A stretch of DNA of 64,000 bases from Alistipes sp. dk3624 (GTDB lineage: Bacteria; Bacteroidota; Bacteroidia; Bacteroidales; Rikenellaceae). How positions within the stretch are numbered: position 1 is the stretch's first letter; every line of letters begins with the position of its first letter. The stretch is taken from assembly GCF_009557455.1 (NCBI RefSeq), contig NZ_CP045651.1, positions 1,984,001-2,048,000 of the forward strand, given 5' to 3'. This document shows, piece by piece, positions 1 to 9,662 of the stretch. The notes below the pieces were generated by a model. The model had not been told where the DNA came from and searched no databases. It saw nothing but the letters and a program-made list of their open reading frames with translations. The position numbers and the translations under genes are program-made.

Positions 1-1629
1 TTCCTGAATCAGGAAACGCTGCTGGTGATCTCGCTGGGCCTTTGCCTGATTATGGTCGTGCTGGCGACTTACGCCGGATTTTCGTCTGCGCTCGGGGCGT
101 TCATCATGGGGTCGATCCTAGCCGGGACGGTACAGGCCGAGAGCATCGAGAAGGTCATCGCTCCGGTCAAGGACCTGTTCGGGGCGGTCTTCTTCGTGTC
201 GGTCGGGATGCTGGTCGAGCCGGCGATGCTGGTGCAATACATCGTGCCGATCGTTTTTTTGACGGTGGTCGTGATCGTCGGACAGATATTCTACGGGACG
301 CTCGGTTTCCTCGTGTCGGGGCAGAATCTGAAAATCGCGTTGCAGTCGTCGTTCTCGCTGGCGCAGATCGGAGAGTTCGCCTTTATCATCGCGTCGCTCG
401 GACTGTCGATGGGGGTTACCAGTTCGTTCCTTTATCCGGTCGCGGTGGCCGTGTCGGTCGTGACCACATTTACCACGCCGTTTATCATCCGGCTCAGCGA
501 TCCTGCCTATCACCGGATCAACCGGTTGATTCCGAAGCGGATGAAAGCGCTGCTGGCCCGGTACAGCGCCGGGTCGCAAACCGTCAACAGCGAGCGGGAG
601 TGGATGTCGCTGCTGAAAAAGTCGCTGTTGAACATGTTTATCTACTGCGTGCTGTTGGGCGGCGTGGTGTGGATCTCTTCGAGTTACTATTCGCCGTTCG
701 TCGAGGAGCGTTTCGAAGGATTCGCCGGCAAACTGATCGCTACGACGACGACCATTCTCTTTATGACGCCGCTGTTGTGGGGGCTTGCGGTGCGGCACCT
801 GAATCGCAGGCTGTTCGTGCCGCTGTGGAACGATCCCCGTTTCAACCACGGGTTGTTGGTGTCGTTGATCGTGCTGCGGATTCTCCTCGCGCTGATGTTC
901 GTACTGACCGTAGTCGCTCACCTGAGTTCGTACCGTTGGGGGGCGTTGATGGCGTTCGCCATTCTGCTGTTGCTGTTGGCGCTGTTCTGGAGACGGATCA
1001 AAAGAGGATACCTGCGTTTCGAACAGCGTTTCTTTACCAACCTGAACGAAAAAGATGCGAGCACCGTCGTGACGACCGGGAACTACCGCGCCAAGTTCCT
1101 GCATATGGCTAAGATGACGGTTTCGGCCGACAGCCCGCTCGTCGGGCGGTGTTTCAGGGAGTTGGATCTCCGCCTGCGCTACGGGGTGACGGTGGTGTCG
1201 GTGCTGCGCGGCAGCCACCGGTACAATGCGCCCGGCGCATCGATGGTGCTGATGCCGTCCGACGAGATTTCGGTCGTCGGGACGGATGCGCAGTTGAGCC
1301 AGTTCGCTTCGAAGGTCGAAGTGCCGCTGTCGCCGGTCGATCGGGAAGAGGCGACGATGCAAAAATTTTCGGTCGGCGAGCATTCCGTACTGATCGGTAT
1401 GACCGTTTCGCAGTTCGGCATGATGTGCCGAGGGGCCTGCTTGATCATCGGGATCGAACGCAGCGACGGCTCGTACGTCAGACCGCTGGGACTGGTGCGT
1501 TTTCAGCCGTACGATATGGTTTGGATCGCCGGCGACCGGGAGACGATCGAACAGGTGCTCGTCGGAACGAAGCCTCCCGTACCGAAAACGGAAAAAAAGC
1601 TCGTACGGCGGATTCTCCGCAAGAAATGA
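1..1629 (+). CDS. CPA2-family cation:proton antiporter, 5' end outside window
   Basis: The reading frame is already open at base 1, so the N-terminus lies outside the window and the GTG at 25 is not the real start. About 542 residues are visible. The first ~340 are strongly hydrophobic with repeated Gly-rich transmembrane helices, as in Na+/H+ or K+/H+ exchangers of the CPA2 (KefB/KefC/RosB-like) family. Two successive TrkA-C (RCK_C) modules follow, at roughly residues 366-440 and 450-520, and the tail is Lys/Arg-rich. No TrkA-N Rossmann domain lies between membrane and RCK_C parts, so NAD(H) gating as in KefC is not supported. It acts in the inner membrane in ion or pH homeostasis; the ion cannot be told from sequence. 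It precedes murE but a promoter separates the two. Confidence 0.85.
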   Translation, partial: FLNQETLLVISLGLCLIMVVLATYAGFSSALGAFIMGSILAGTVQAESIEKVIAPVKDLFGAVFFVSVGMLVEPAMLVQYIVPIVFLTVVVIVGQIFYGTLGFLVSGQNLKIALQSSFSLAQIGEFAFIIASLGLSMGVTSSFLYPVAVAVSVVTTFTTPFIIRLSDPAYHRINRLIPKRMKALLARYSAGSQTVNSEREWMSLLKKSLLNMFIYCVLLGGVVWISSSYYSPFVEERFEGFAGKLIATTTTILFMTPLLWGLAVRHLNRRLFVPLWNDPRFNHGLLVSLIVLRILLALMFVLTVVAHLSSYRWGALMAFAILLLLLALFWRRIKRGYLRFEQRFFTNLNEKDASTVVTTGNYRAKFLHMAKMTVSADSPLVGRCFRELDLRLRYGVTVVSVLRGSHRYNAPGASMVLMPSDEISVVGTDAQLSQFASKVEVPLSPVDREEATMQKFSVGEHSVLIGMTVSQFGMMCRGACLIIGIERSDGSYVRPLGLVRFQPYDMVWIAGDRETIEQVLVGTKPPVPKTEKKLVRRILRKK

Positions 1630-1690
1630 TTTTGTCGATAAGATGTCAATTAAAAGGCATCTTATTTTTTATTTCTCCGGTGTAAAACCT

Positions 1691-1698
1691 TACTTTTG
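1691..1698 (+). promoter_or_regulatory. Bacteroidota -7 promoter element for the murE cluster
   Basis: TACTTTTG matches the sigma-ABfr -7 consensus TAnnTTTG and lies 23 bases before the murE ATG. The region about 20 bases upstream is T-rich but carries no clear TTG -33 box. It fits a transcription start between the antiporter and murE, so the division cluster need not depend on read-through. Confidence 0.6.
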
Positions 1699-1721
1699 TA
1701 CATTGCATAAAGTGTATATGG

Positions 1722-3176
1722 ATGTTACGTGAGCTATTGGTGGACGTGGAAGTGCTTTCGACGGCGGGAGACCTTTCGGTAGAAATTGACAATCTTGAGT
1801 TTGACTCGCGCGAGGCGAAGCCGGGAACGCTGTTTTTCGCCATGCGCGGAACGCAGACCGACGGACATCGCTTTATCGGGGCGGCCGTCGGTCTCGGAGC
1901 GTCGGCGGTAGTATGCGAAGAGTTGCCGGAAGAGTTGTGCGGTGGGGTGACCTATGTGCGGGTGGCGGATTCGACGGTTGCGCTGGGGCGCATCGCGTCG
2001 GCCTTTTACGGACATCCGAGCCGTAATCTGAAACTGGTGGGTATAACCGGAACCAACGGGAAAACCACGACGGCGACGCTGCTGTACCGGTTGTTCCGCC
2101 GGCTGGGATATAAGGTGGGATTGATTTCGACCGTAACCTACTGCATCGATACCGAACAGCGCGAATCGACCCATACGACGCCCGACGGCATCCGGTTGAA
2201 TCGCATGATGGCCGAAATGGTCGAACGCGGATGCGAATACTGTTTTATGGAAGTCAGTTCGCACAGCCTCGTGCAGCACCGCATCGAGGGACTCTCTTTC
2301 GTCGGCGCCGTTTTCAGCAACATTACCCACGACCATCTGGATTATCATCATACGTTCGCTGAGTACATCCGGGCCAAAAAAATGCTGTTCGACGCGCTGC
2401 CGGAGGGAACGTTCGCGCTGACCAATGCCGACGACCGCAACGGCATGGTGATGGTGCAGAATACCGGCGCGGAGGTCAAGACTTACGCGTTGCAGGCGTT
2501 CGCCGATTTCCGGTGCCGGATCGTCGAGATGCATTTCGACGGCATGCTGCTGAATCTGGACGGTTCGGAGGTCTGGGCGACATTCCTCGGGCGTTTCAAC
2601 GCTTACAACCTAACGGCCGTATATGCGACGGCCCTGCTGCTCGGCGCCGACCGCGACGAGGTGCTGCGTATCCTGAGCGAGCTGACGTCGGTCAGCGGCC
2701 GTTTTGAGTACGTTCGTTCGGCGGACGGGGTGACCGCCATCGTCGATTACGCTCATACTCCGGATGCGTTGCAGAACGTCCTGCGGACGATCGACGAGAT
2801 TCGCCGGGAAGGGCAGCGGATCTATGTCGTCGTGGGGTGCGGCGGCAACCGCGACAAGACCAAGCGGCCCGAAATGGCGCAGATCGCCGTGGCGAACAGC
2901 GACCTGGCGATCCTGACTTCGGACAATCCCCGGATGGAAGATCCCGAAACGATTCTCGAAGACATGAAGGCGGGGCTCGATCCGTCGGCGTCGTATCTCG
3001 CCGTTACCAACCGCCGCGAGGCGATTCGGACGGCCGTGACGCTGGCCCGGCCGGGCGATATCATCCTGCTGGCCGGCAAAGGGCATGAAACCTATCAGGA
3101 CATTGCCGGAGTGAAACGTCACTTCGACGACAAGGAAGAGGTTTCGAACCTGTTCGCACTGCGGACGAAGAAGTAA
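1722..3176 (+). CDS. murE: UDP-MurNAc-L-Ala-D-Glu:meso-diaminopimelate ligase MurE
   Basis: MurE is the cytoplasmic ATP-dependent ligase that adds the third amino acid to the peptidoglycan stem peptide. The 484-residue length is normal for the family. The ATP loop GTNGKTTT is at residues 110-117, a Mur ligase central domain with a THDHLDYH segment is near 202-210, and the C-terminal domain has DNPR at 401-404. DNPR is the signature for meso-diaminopimelate rather than lysine, so the wall should be mDAP type, as expected in Bacteroidota. The ATG at 1722 lies just downstream of a promoter element. It is the first gene of a run ending at ftsZ. mraY follows after 21 bases. Confidence 0.97.
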   Translation: MLRELLVDVEVLSTAGDLSVEIDNLEFDSREAKPGTLFFAMRGTQTDGHRFIGAAVGLGASAVVCEELPEELCGGVTYVRVADSTVALGRIASAFYGHPSRNLKLVGITGTNGKTTTATLLYRLFRRLGYKVGLISTVTYCIDTEQRESTHTTPDGIRLNRMMAEMVERGCEYCFMEVSSHSLVQHRIEGLSFVGAVFSNITHDHLDYHHTFAEYIRAKKMLFDALPEGTFALTNADDRNGMVMVQNTGAEVKTYALQAFADFRCRIVEMHFDGMLLNLDGSEVWATFLGRFNAYNLTAVYATALLLGADRDEVLRILSELTSVSGRFEYVRSADGVTAIVDYAHTPDALQNVLRTIDEIRREGQRIYVVVGCGGNRDKTKRPEMAQIAVANSDLAILTSDNPRMEDPETILEDMKAGLDPSASYLAVTNRREAIRTAVTLARPGDIILLAGKGHETYQDIAGVKRHFDDKEEVSNLFALRTKK

Positions 3177-3197
3177 ATTCGATTAAGAACCGTATTT

Positions 3198-4445
3198 ATG
3201 TTATATCATTTAGTCAAGTATCTTTCATTGCATTTCGACATTCCCGGTGCGGGGATGTTCCTGTCGCTGTCGTTCCGTGCGGCGATGGCGATTATTCTGG
3301 CGCTGGCGATCGGAATGATTTTCGGCCGCCGGATCATCCGTTTCCTGCAGCGTAAGCAGATCGGCGAGGAGGTGCGCAACCTCGGCCTCGAAGGACAGTT
3401 GCAGAAACGCGGAACGCCGACGATGGGCGGCGTTATTATCCTGATTTCGATTCTGATCCCGACGCTGTTGTTCGGCGACCTGACCAACGTTTATACGCGG
3501 CTGATGATCGTTTCGACCGTCTGGCTCGGATTGATCGGTTTCCTGGACGACTACATCAAGGTGTTTCGCAAGAACAAGGAAGGGCTCAGCGGCCGGTACA
3601 AGATCGTCGGGCAGGTCGGCCTCGGACTGATCGTCGGTTGCGCGATGTGGCTCAGCCCGCAGATCGTGACCAAGGAGAAACTGGACAGAAACGCGCCGCG
3701 CGCGCATGTGGAATATGTCAACGACAACGGGCAGCGCAGCGCGGTCTATATGGCGCCGGCCGAAAAAACCGTCAATACTACGATCCCGTTCGTCAAGAAC
3801 AACGAATTCAATTACCACTGGCTGGTGCCGGGCGACAGCGAGCGGGCCGACCTGTGGACGTGGCTGGTATACGTCGTGATCGCTACGCTGGTCATTACCG
3901 CCGTCTCGAACGGCGCGAATCTGACCGACGGGCTCGATGGACTGGCTTCCGGCGTGTCGGCGACGATCGTCGTCACGCTCGGGATACTGGCCTACCTGTC
4001 GGGGAACGTCATTTACGCCGATTACCTGAATATCATGTATATACCGATGAGCGGGGAGCTGATCGTCTATGCGGCGGCGTTTGCCGGGGCGCTGTTCGGC
4101 TTTTTGTGGTACAACTGTTATCCGGCGCAGGTCTTCATGGGCGATACCGGCAGTTTGGCGATCGGCGGAATCATTGCCGTATTCGCGCTGCTGATCCGAA
4201 AGGAGTTGCTGCTGCCGATCCTGTGCGGGATTTTTTTCATCGAAAGCCTGTCGGTCATCATGCAGGTCACCTATTTCAAATATACGAAAAAACGGTACGG
4301 CGAAGGCCGGCGCATTTTTCTGATGTCGCCGCTGCACCACCATTTCCAGAAGAAAGGTTACTTCGAATCGAAAATCGTCGTGCGTTTCTGGATCGTGCAG
4401 TTGCTGCTGGCCGCCATCACGTTGGTAACGCTTAAAATCAGATAA
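3198..4445 (+). CDS. mraY: phospho-N-acetylmuramoyl-pentapeptide transferase MraY
   Basis: MraY moves phospho-MurNAc-pentapeptide from UDP to undecaprenyl phosphate and makes lipid I at the inner membrane. Visible signatures are [18 protein letters not shown] and, near the C-terminus, [12 protein letters not shown], all in a polytopic protein of 415 residues. This is longer than the ~360 of E. coli MraY. The extra length is a hydrophilic stretch at about residues 155-220, between two membrane segments, which looks like the enlarged loop seen in Bacteroidota homologues. The stop is 2 bases before the murD ATG, so the two are surely co-transcribed. Confidence 0.97.
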   Translation: MLYHLVKYLSLHFDIPGAGMFLSLSFRAAMAIILALAIGMIFGRRIIRFLQRKQIGEEVRNLGLEGQLQKRGTPTMGGVIILISILIPTLLFGDLTNVYTRLMIVSTVWLGLIGFLDDYIKVFRKNKEGLSGRYKIVGQVGLGLIVGCAMWLSPQIVTKEKLDRNAPRAHVEYVNDNGQRSAVYMAPAEKTVNTTIPFVKNNEFNYHWLVPGDSERADLWTWLVYVVIATLVITAVSNGANLTDGLDGLASGVSATIVVTLGILAYLSGNVIYADYLNIMYIPMSGELIVYAAAFAGALFGFLWYNCYPAQVFMGDTGSLAIGGIIAVFALLIRKELLLPILCGIFFIESLSVIMQVTYFKYTKKRYGEGRRIFLMSPLHHHFQKKGYFESKIVVRFWIVQLLLAAITLVTLKIR

Positions 4446-4447
4446 CG

Positions 4448-5788
4448 ATGCAGAGGATCGTGGTATTGGGAGGAGGCGAGAGCGGTTGCGGGTCGGCGGT
4501 GCTGGCGCGCGTAAAAGGATTCGACGTGTTTCTGTCGGATAGGGGGAGTATCGCTCCGAAGTACAGGGAACTGCTGGAGAAATGGGATATTCCTTATGAG
4601 GAGGGACGGCATACGGCCGGTAAAATCCTGTCGGCCGACAAAGTCGTGAAAAGCCCGGGGATTCCGGACAAGGCTCTGATGGTGAAGGCCGTCCGGGAGC
4701 GGGGAATCCCGGTTATTTCTGAAATCGAGTTTGCGGGGGCTTATACCTCTGCGCGAACGATCTGCATCACCGGCAGCAACGGCAAGACGACGACGACGAC
4801 GCTGACCTACGAGATTTTGCGGCAGGCCGGCGTGAACGTCGGCCTGGCCGGAAATATCGGCGAAAGTTTCGCGCTGGCGGTGGCCACCGGCAATTACGAT
4901 TGGTACGTGATCGAACTGAGCAGTTTCCAGTTGGACGGCTGTTACGATTTCCGGGCCGATATCGGCGTGCTGATGAATATTACGCCCGATCACCTCGACC
5001 GGTACGATTACGAGTTGCAAAATTACGTGGACAGCAAGTTCCGTATCCTGCGGAATCAGCGACCGGAAGACCGTTTTATTTATTGCGCCGACGATCCGCT
5101 GACGCTCGGAAACCTGCCGAAGCATCCGCTCGGGATGCAAACCCTGCCGTTCAGCGTGAAAACCTGCGACGGATGCGCGGCGATGCTGACCGATGGCGTG
5201 ATCCGTGCGGAAGTTGCCGGGAAACGGGTGGAGATTCCGGTTGCGGAATTGAAAATTAAGGGAACGCATAATACTTATAATGCGATGGCCGCTTCGCTGG
5301 CGGCCTTGTCGGCCGGGGTCGGGCCGGATGCGATATGCCGGACGCTCAGGGCGTTCGAAGGGGTCGAGCACCGCCTCGAAAAGTGCGGGGAGATCGACGG
5401 CGTGACCTACGTCAACGATTCGAAAGCGACCAACGTCGATTCGGTGTGGTACGCGCTGGAGAGCATGACCCGTCCGGTGGTGTGGATCGCCGGCGGAACC
5501 GATAAAGGGAACGACTATGCGCGGCTTTACGAGTTGGCGGAGGCGAAAGTCAAGACGCTGGTCTGCATGGGCGTCGATAACGGTAAGTTGCTGAAGGCTT
5601 TCGATGGTCGGATCGGGAAGATTGTCGATACCCATTCGCTGGACGAGGCGATGGCGGCCGCCCGCCGGAACGCCGGAACGGGCGATGTGGTACTGCTGTC
5701 GCCGGCCTGCGCCAGTTTCGACCTGTTTAAAAATTACGAAGACCGCGGACGGCAGTTCAAAGAGTGGGTCGCCGCCGCGCAACGATAA
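4448..5788 (+). CDS. murD: UDP-MurNAc-L-alanine:D-glutamate ligase MurD
   Basis: MurD adds D-glutamate to UDP-MurNAc-L-Ala in the cytoplasm. The 446-residue protein begins with a Rossmann-type glycine loop (VVLGGGESG) that binds the uridine part. It has the Mur ligase ATP loop GSNGKTTT at 109-116, NITPDHLDRY in the central domain and HRLEKCGEIDGVTYVNDSKA at the start of the C-terminal domain. All are standard MurD features. It sits 2 bases after mraY and 30 bases before ftsW in the cluster. Confidence 0.97.
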   Translation: MQRIVVLGGGESGCGSAVLARVKGFDVFLSDRGSIAPKYRELLEKWDIPYEEGRHTAGKILSADKVVKSPGIPDKALMVKAVRERGIPVISEIEFAGAYTSARTICITGSNGKTTTTTLTYEILRQAGVNVGLAGNIGESFALAVATGNYDWYVIELSSFQLDGCYDFRADIGVLMNITPDHLDRYDYELQNYVDSKFRILRNQRPEDRFIYCADDPLTLGNLPKHPLGMQTLPFSVKTCDGCAAMLTDGVIRAEVAGKRVEIPVAELKIKGTHNTYNAMAASLAALSAGVGPDAICRTLRAFEGVEHRLEKCGEIDGVTYVNDSKATNVDSVWYALESMTRPVVWIAGGTDKGNDYARLYELAEAKVKTLVCMGVDNGKLLKAFDGRIGKIVDTHSLDEAMAAARRNAGTGDVVLLSPACASFDLFKNYEDRGRQFKEWVAAAQR

Positions 5789-5818
5789 CGTATCGATAAA
5801 ACCGAAAAAACGACGATC

Positions 5819-7105
5819 ATGCAACCGGACGAACCGCACAACGAACAGCAGGGCTTTTTCGACCGCTTTTTCAGCGGCGACCGCGTACTGTGGGTGATCA
5901 TTGCGATCCTGTCGATCGCGTCGCTGCTGGTGATCTATTCGTCGACCGCGTCGATGGCTTACCGTAAGGCCGGCGGGGATACGGCGCACTATTTCCTGCA
6001 GCAGTTGAAGTTCATCGTGCTGGGGTTCGCCGCGATGATCGCCGTGCACCGGATCGATTACCAGCGTTACGCGCGTCCGCGCTTTCTGTCGTTCGTTTTC
6101 GTTACGGCGCTGCTGTTCATGCTGTTGACCTTCTTCGTTGGAGTCAACCTGAATAGCGCTTCGCGGTGGATCCGCATCCCGCTGATCGGCGTGACGTTCC
6201 AGCCTTCGGATTTCCTGCGGATCGCGCTGATCGCGATCCTGGCGCGGCAGTTGGCCAAGCGGCAAACAAACATTCACCGTATGCCGCTGCTGCCTGCGCT
6301 GACGCTGCGCGGGTGGCGTAAAAATCCGGACAAGAATTTCAATATACTGACCAATATCACGATCCCCGTTCTGGGGCCGATCGTGATCGCCTGCGCCGCG
6401 ATTTTTATTTCCAATTTTTCGACGGCGGCGATCACGTTCTGCACCTGTCTGATCATGCTCTATGTCGGGCGTGTCCGCGTGCGGGAGTTGTGGCGGCTGG
6501 TCGCGCTGGTGTTCGTGACGATGGTTTGCGCCGTGTCGGTGATGTACGCCTTCAATATCGGGCGGTCGCATACGTGGGTCAACCGGCTTGGGATCGGGGA
6601 TATGATGAGTAAGACCGAGCAGGTCAAAGCGCAGGGCGAAGACGACGATTTGCAGCAGGAGCAGGCCCGGATCGCGATCGCTTCGGGCGGATTGATGGGC
6701 AAAGGGCCCGGAAACAGTACGCAGCGGTCGAACCTGCCGCACTCCTATTCGGATTTCGCGTATGCCTTTATCGTCGAAGAGTACGGGCTGATCGGAGCGT
6801 CGCTGATGCTTTTCCTGTACCTGTGTATTTTCTTCCGTGGGATCGTTACGTTCCGGCGTTGCGGGACGGCGTTTCCGGGATTGCTGGTGCTGGGGCTTTG
6901 CCTGATGATTACGTTCCAGGCAATCTGTAACATGCTGGTTTCGGTGTGCCTGTTCCCGGTGACCGGACAGACGCTGCCGCTGGTCAGCCTGGGCGGTTCG
7001 TCGATCGTGTTTACCTGCCTGGCGCTCGGCCTGATTCTCGGGATCAGCCGACAGGTGAAGGAAGAGTCGCTGGATCGGCCGAGAAAAGAGTCGTTACTGG
7101 AGTAG
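5819..7105 (+). CDS. ftsW: SEDS-family septal peptidoglycan polymerase FtsW
   Basis: FtsW is a polytopic inner-membrane glycosyltransferase that polymerises lipid II at the division septum with a class B PBP partner. The 428-residue protein has about ten hydrophobic segments. Its C-terminal SEDS signature TLPLVSLGGSS is followed by the last helix, and the N-terminus is a short cytoplasmic tail. A long hydrophilic loop lies near residues 250-310. Position between murD and murG favours FtsW over the paralogue RodA. The cognate FtsI is not in the window. Confidence 0.95.
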   Translation: MQPDEPHNEQQGFFDRFFSGDRVLWVIIAILSIASLLVIYSSTASMAYRKAGGDTAHYFLQQLKFIVLGFAAMIAVHRIDYQRYARPRFLSFVFVTALLFMLLTFFVGVNLNSASRWIRIPLIGVTFQPSDFLRIALIAILARQLAKRQTNIHRMPLLPALTLRGWRKNPDKNFNILTNITIPVLGPIVIACAAIFISNFSTAAITFCTCLIMLYVGRVRVRELWRLVALVFVTMVCAVSVMYAFNIGRSHTWVNRLGIGDMMSKTEQVKAQGEDDDLQQEQARIAIASGGLMGKGPGNSTQRSNLPHSYSDFAYAFIVEEYGLIGASLMLFLYLCIFFRGIVTFRRCGTAFPGLLVLGLCLMITFQAICNMLVSVCLFPVTGQTLPLVSLGGSSIVFTCLALGLILGISRQVKEESLDRPRKESLLE

Positions 7106-7163
7106 CGGAACGGGCGGCCGTTTTTGCGGCGAATATCGGATCATTGATGTTGTGTTTGAAAAT

Positions 7164-8279
7164 ATGGATCGGAAATTAAAAGTCATACTGAGCGGAGGAG
7201 GTACCGGAGGGCATATCTATCCGGCGGTTGCGGTGGCCGAAGCGCTGAAGCGGCGGCTCGGCGACGGCGTCGAAATCCTTTTTGTCGGCGCCGAAGGGAA
7301 GATGGAAATGGAGAAAATCCCGGAGCTGGGCTACCGGATCGAGGGGCTGCCCGTCGCGGGATTGCAGCGGCGGCTGACGCCGAAAAACCTGGCCGTTCCG
7401 TTCAAGGTCGTGCGGTCGGTGCTGCGCGCCCGGCGAATCGTCAAAAAATTCGGGGCCGACGTAGCGGTCGGCTTCGGCGGGTATGCCAGCGCGCCGGTGC
7501 TGTGGTCCGCGCAGCGGATGGGAATTCCGACGCTGATTCAGGAGCAGAACTCCTATGCGGGCATGACCAATAAGATGCTGTCCTCGCGCGTCAGGCGTAT
7601 CTGCGTGGCTTACGAAGGGATGGAACGCTTTTTCCCGAAAGAGAAGATCGTCCTGACGGGCAATCCGCTCCGGGGGCGTTTTTGGCGCAATCCGGATCTG
7701 CGCGCGGAGGCGCTTCGGCATTTCGGTTTGGAAGAGGGCAAGCCGGTGACGCTGGTCGTCGGCGGCAGCCTCGGTACCCGGACGCTGAACGAAATGATGA
7801 AAGCCAACGTGGATCGGATCGTTGCCGAAGGGAAGATACAGGTGATTTGGCAGACCGGTAAATATTACGAACGGGAGATGACGGAGTTTATGCAGGGGCG
7901 CTCCGACCGGGGTATCTGGCGCGGAGCTTTTATCGACCGGATGGATCTGGCCTATGCTGCGGCCGACATCGTCGTGGCGCGGGCCGGAGCCTGTACCGTT
8001 TCGGAACTGTGCCTGATCGGCCGGCCGACGATCTTCGTGCCGTCGCCGAATGTGGCCGAGGATCACCAGACCAAAAATGCGATGGCTCTCGTCGGGAAGC
8101 AGGCCGCCCGGATGATTCCCGACCGAGATGCGGTGAACGGAGTTTTTCCGGTCGTGGAGGAATTGTTGGCCGATCCGAAGCAACTCGCTGAAATGGAGCG
8201 TAATATATTGACTTTAGGGATCGGCGATTCCGCAGATCGGGTTGTGAATGAAGTTATGGATGTTGTAAACGGGAAATAA
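7164..8279 (+). CDS. murG: UDP-GlcNAc:lipid I N-acetylglucosaminyltransferase MurG
   Basis: MurG adds GlcNAc to lipid I on the cytoplasmic face of the inner membrane and makes lipid II. The N-terminal loop GGGTGGH (residues ~10-16) and the QEQNSYAG motif are typical of GT28 enzymes. A GTG four codons upstream at 7152 is in frame, but the ATG at 7164 gives the normal short N-terminus before the first beta strand, so I chose it. The protein is 371 residues. Its TAA overlaps the murC ATG by one base, which suggests translational coupling. Confidence 0.95.
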   Translation: MDRKLKVILSGGGTGGHIYPAVAVAEALKRRLGDGVEILFVGAEGKMEMEKIPELGYRIEGLPVAGLQRRLTPKNLAVPFKVVRSVLRARRIVKKFGADVAVGFGGYASAPVLWSAQRMGIPTLIQEQNSYAGMTNKMLSSRVRRICVAYEGMERFFPKEKIVLTGNPLRGRFWRNPDLRAEALRHFGLEEGKPVTLVVGGSLGTRTLNEMMKANVDRIVAEGKIQVIWQTGKYYEREMTEFMQGRSDRGIWRGAFIDRMDLAYAAADIVVARAGACTVSELCLIGRPTIFVPSPNVAEDHQTKNAMALVGKQAARMIPDRDAVNGVFPVVEELLADPKQLAEMERNILTLGIGDSADRVVNEVMDVVNGK

Positions 8280-9640
8280 TGAACTTTAGTAAAGTATATT
8301 TTTTAGGAATCGGAGGGATCGGGATGAGCGCCCTGGCACGTTATTTCCTGCACGAGGGGAAACAGGTGGCCGGATACGACCGCACCGCGTCGGAACTGAC
8401 CCGGGCATTGGAGTGCGAAGGAGCGACCGTTACTTATGAGGACGAGGCGGATACGATTCCGGAGCCGTTTCGGGACAAGGCCGATACGCTGGTGGTTTAT
8501 ACGCCGGCGATCCCGTCCGATAGTTTGCAGTTCGGATTTTTCCGGGATGGAGGATTCGAGATCGTCAAGCGTTCGCGGATGCTCGGCGTGATGGCCGAGG
8601 GGAAATACCTGATGGCCGTCGCCGGAACGCACGGCAAGACGACGACCAGTACGATGGCCGCGTGGTTCGATCGCGAGGCCGGGGGCGGCGGCAGCGCTTT
8701 TCTCGGCGGGATTTCCAAGAATTTCGGTAGTAACCTGGTGCTCGGCCCGGGGGAACGGTTGGTCGTCGAGGCCGACGAGTTCGATCGGTCGTTTCTGCAG
8801 CTCTATCCGGACGTCGCGGTCGTGACGGCGGTCGATGCCGACCATCTCGACATTTACGGGACGCACGAAGCGGTCAAAGAGGCTTTTTCGGAGTTTGTCG
8901 GGCAGATCAGACCGGGCGGCGCGCTGATTCTCAAACAGGGGGTCGAACTGGATATCCGTAACGACCGAATCCGGGTTTACCGGTATGCATACGATACGCC
9001 CTGCGACTTTTACGCCGACCGCATCCGGCTTGAGCCGGACGGGCGGCACACGTTCGACCTTGTTTGTCCCGACCGCGTGATCCGGGATTGCACGCCGGGC
9101 GTTCCGGGATGGGTGAATGTCGAAAATTGCGTGGCGGCGGCGGCGATGCTGTGGGTGGCCGGGTTCGACGAAGCGAAGCTGCGGGCCGCGATCGCGTCGT
9201 TCAGCGGCGTGAAGCGCCGGTTTGATTTTTACGTCAATACGCCGAAGCATATTTATATGGACGATTACGCGCACCATCCGAACGAACTGCGGGCCGCGAT
9301 CACGTCGGTCAGGGAGATGTTCCCGGCGCGGAAGCTGACGGTGGTGTTCCAGCCGCACCTGTACACCCGGACGCGCGATTTTTACCGGGAGTTCGCCGAG
9401 GCGTTGTCTTTGTGCGACGAGGTGTTGCTGCTGCCGATCTATCCGGCGCGCGAGGAGCCGATCGAAGGGGTGGCTTCCGAAATGCTGCTGCCGCTGATCG
9501 GTTGTCCGGCACGGGTCGTCCGCAAGAAGGATCTGACGGACGTGCTGAAATCGAAGAACCCGGAATTGCTGGTGACGTTCGGGGCGGGCGATATCGACCG
9601 CTTCTGCACGCAGATCGCCGGTTTATTCGCAGAAAAATAA
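8279..9640 (+). CDS. murC: UDP-MurNAc:L-alanine ligase MurC
   Basis: MurC starts the stem peptide by adding L-alanine to UDP-MurNAc. The 453-residue protein has the N-terminal nucleotide loop GIGGIGMSALA (10-20), the ATP loop GTHGKTTT (116-123) and a DDYAHHPNEL motif in the C-terminal domain, which is typical of MurC. The start codon overlaps the murG stop. The length and motifs also resemble the recycling ligase Mpl, but the place in the cluster and the MurC-like core favour MurC. Confidence 0.95.
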   Translation: MNFSKVYFLGIGGIGMSALARYFLHEGKQVAGYDRTASELTRALECEGATVTYEDEADTIPEPFRDKADTLVVYTPAIPSDSLQFGFFRDGGFEIVKRSRMLGVMAEGKYLMAVAGTHGKTTTSTMAAWFDREAGGGGSAFLGGISKNFGSNLVLGPGERLVVEADEFDRSFLQLYPDVAVVTAVDADHLDIYGTHEAVKEAFSEFVGQIRPGGALILKQGVELDIRNDRIRVYRYAYDTPCDFYADRIRLEPDGRHTFDLVCPDRVIRDCTPGVPGWVNVENCVAAAAMLWVAGFDEAKLRAAIASFSGVKRRFDFYVNTPKHIYMDDYAHHPNELRAAITSVREMFPARKLTVVFQPHLYTRTRDFYREFAEALSLCDEVLLLPIYPAREEPIEGVASEMLLPLIGCPARVVRKKDLTDVLKSKNPELLVTFGAGDIDRFCTQIAGLFAEK

Positions 9641-9662
9641 GAACCCGATAAAACGGAGAATC

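Noticed and set aside
118-1383. 421-codon minus-strand open frame opposite the antiporter
   Set aside because: It is antisense to a clear membrane protein, rich in Arg/His/Gln with no family motif, as expected from G+C-rich codon bias.
4358-6742. 794-codon minus-strand open frame across murD and ftsW
   Set aside because: It covers two well-defined genes antisense and its composition is that of a shadow frame, with no motifs.
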